Source of the DNA: Candidatus Pelagibacterales bacterium
GTDB lineage: Bacteria > Pseudomonadota > Alphaproteobacteria > Rickettsiales > UBA1997
Direction: 5' to 3'
Assembly (NCBI GenBank): GCA_016882165.1
Contig: VHBV01000079.1
Coordinates: 1 to 6,122, forward strand
DNA: 6,122 bases
The notes under the pieces are model-generated. The model saw only the letters and a list, made by a program, of their open reading frames with translations, was not told the DNA's origin and did no database searches. Position numbers and translations under genes: made by a program. Of the stretch, positions 5,792 through 6,122 are shown piece after piece. The stretch's first letter is position 1; every line of letters begins with the position of its first letter.

Positions 5792-5809
5792 CCAAATCTT
5801 GTAAGGCAA
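5782..5809 (-). promoter_or_regulatory. Candidate trpS-nadA promoter
   Basis: On the minus strand, TTGCCT (5804-5809) and TAAAAT (5782-5787) are separated by 16 bp and predict a start near 5775, about 25 nt before the ATG at 5750. Its -10 overlaps the candidate -10 of rnpB, and its -35 falls in the first bases of rnpB. Confidence 0.45.
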
Positions 5810-6122
5810 GTAGATGATCGCTTATTTTAACAATTTATTGTTTGAAAATAAGAGGAAAGTCCGGACTCTTTAAGGGGAAAATACCAGCTAACGGCTGGCG
5901 GCACAGCTTGAAATATATAGAGCTTGTCAGGGAAAGTGTCACAGAGAATATACCGCCACTGCAATTTTGATTGCTGATTTTATTGTGTCTTAACTTGACA
6001 GATTTAGTCGCACACTATGCAAAATGGTAAGGGTGAAAACGCGAGGTAAGAGCTCACGCGCTTTTGTGGTAACACGAATTTGGAAAAACCCTATTTAGAG
6101 CAAGACCAAATAGAAATGACTT
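5804..6122 (+). ncRNA. rnpB: RNase P RNA, type A (3' part outside window)
   Basis: This is the catalytic RNA of RNase P, which removes 5' leaders from pre-tRNAs. Conserved landmarks in order: the P3 stem 5821-5828/5845-5852; GAGGAAAGTCCGGACT (5852-5867), the 5' P4 core; a small stem-loop CCAGC/GCTGG (5884-5898); CAGGGAAAGTGTCACAGA (5928-5945) with ACCGCC (5952-5957); GGTAAGGGTGAAAACGCG (6026-6043); GTAAGAGCTCACGCG (6046-6060); and AGAGCAAGACCAAATAG (6097-6113). The order and motifs match the bacterial A type. The 5' end is set at about 5804 from the predicted promoter and the P1 strand GGCAAGT; it may be off by several bases. The 3' portion, including the tRNA CCA-binding GGU loop, the 3' core strand and the P1 partner, lies past the window end. 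The P12 arm (5958-6025) is about 68 nt against about 23 in E. coli. Confidence 0.95.

Noticed and set aside
5751..5795. A 15-residue N-terminal extension of TrpS from a TTG at 5795
   Set aside because: Family members begin at the MKTVFSGIQPTG methionine, and the TTG would lie upstream of the predicted trpS transcription start, in the rnpB promoter region.
5618..5830. Plus-strand open frame running from trpS antisense into rnpB
   Set aside because: It overlaps the trpS start, both promoters and the 5' end of RNase P RNA, so it cannot plausibly be a gene.
1..6122. CRISPR array, tRNA gene, insertion sequence or prophage
   Set aside because: No regularly spaced direct repeats, no tRNA cloverleaf and no transposase, integrase or phage motifs were seen on either strand.

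Overview
The window is strongly AT-rich and densely packed with standard-code bacterial housekeeping genes. GcvT, GcvH and TrpS look alphaproteobacterial (for example the TrpS stretch GWLNRMTQFKEK). The low GC, single-gene or two-gene operons and scarcity of Shine-Dalgarno sites suggest a streamlined or host-associated alphaproteobacterium. The lineage is an inference from remembered family sequences and was not tested. A NAD-synthesis gene (nadA) argues against a typical Rickettsia.

Layout: (1) 1-106, the last 34 codons of an unidentified + strand gene. (2) 125-1611, gcvT and gcvH, two parts of the glycine cleavage system, read together on +; gcvP is not next to them. (3) 1612-1754, a convergent gap holding a perfect 13-bp hairpin. 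(4) 1755-2318, pth (peptidyl-tRNA hydrolase) on -, standing alone. (5) 2319-2518, a divergent gap with a 67-bp palindromic repeat and a clear extended -10 promoter. (6) 2519-3646, an unrecognised lipoprotein with a TTG start and duplicated cysteine pairs. (7) 3647-3747, a convergent gap with a terminator for nadA. (8) 3748-5750, trpS then nadA on -, separated by 2 nt. (9) from about 5804 to the window end, the 5' and central parts of rnpB (RNase P RNA, type A) on +, divergent from trpS. Their promoters seem to overlap at the -10 elements.

Functions: gcvT and gcvH feed one-carbon metabolism. pth and trpS serve translation, rnpB matures tRNA, and nadA makes quinolinate for NAD. Nothing here is an obvious new multi-gene system. 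The least explained items are the cysteine-pair lipoprotein, an insertion of about 16 residues in TrpS, the trpS-nadA coupling, the enlarged P12 arm of rnpB, and the palindromic repeat.
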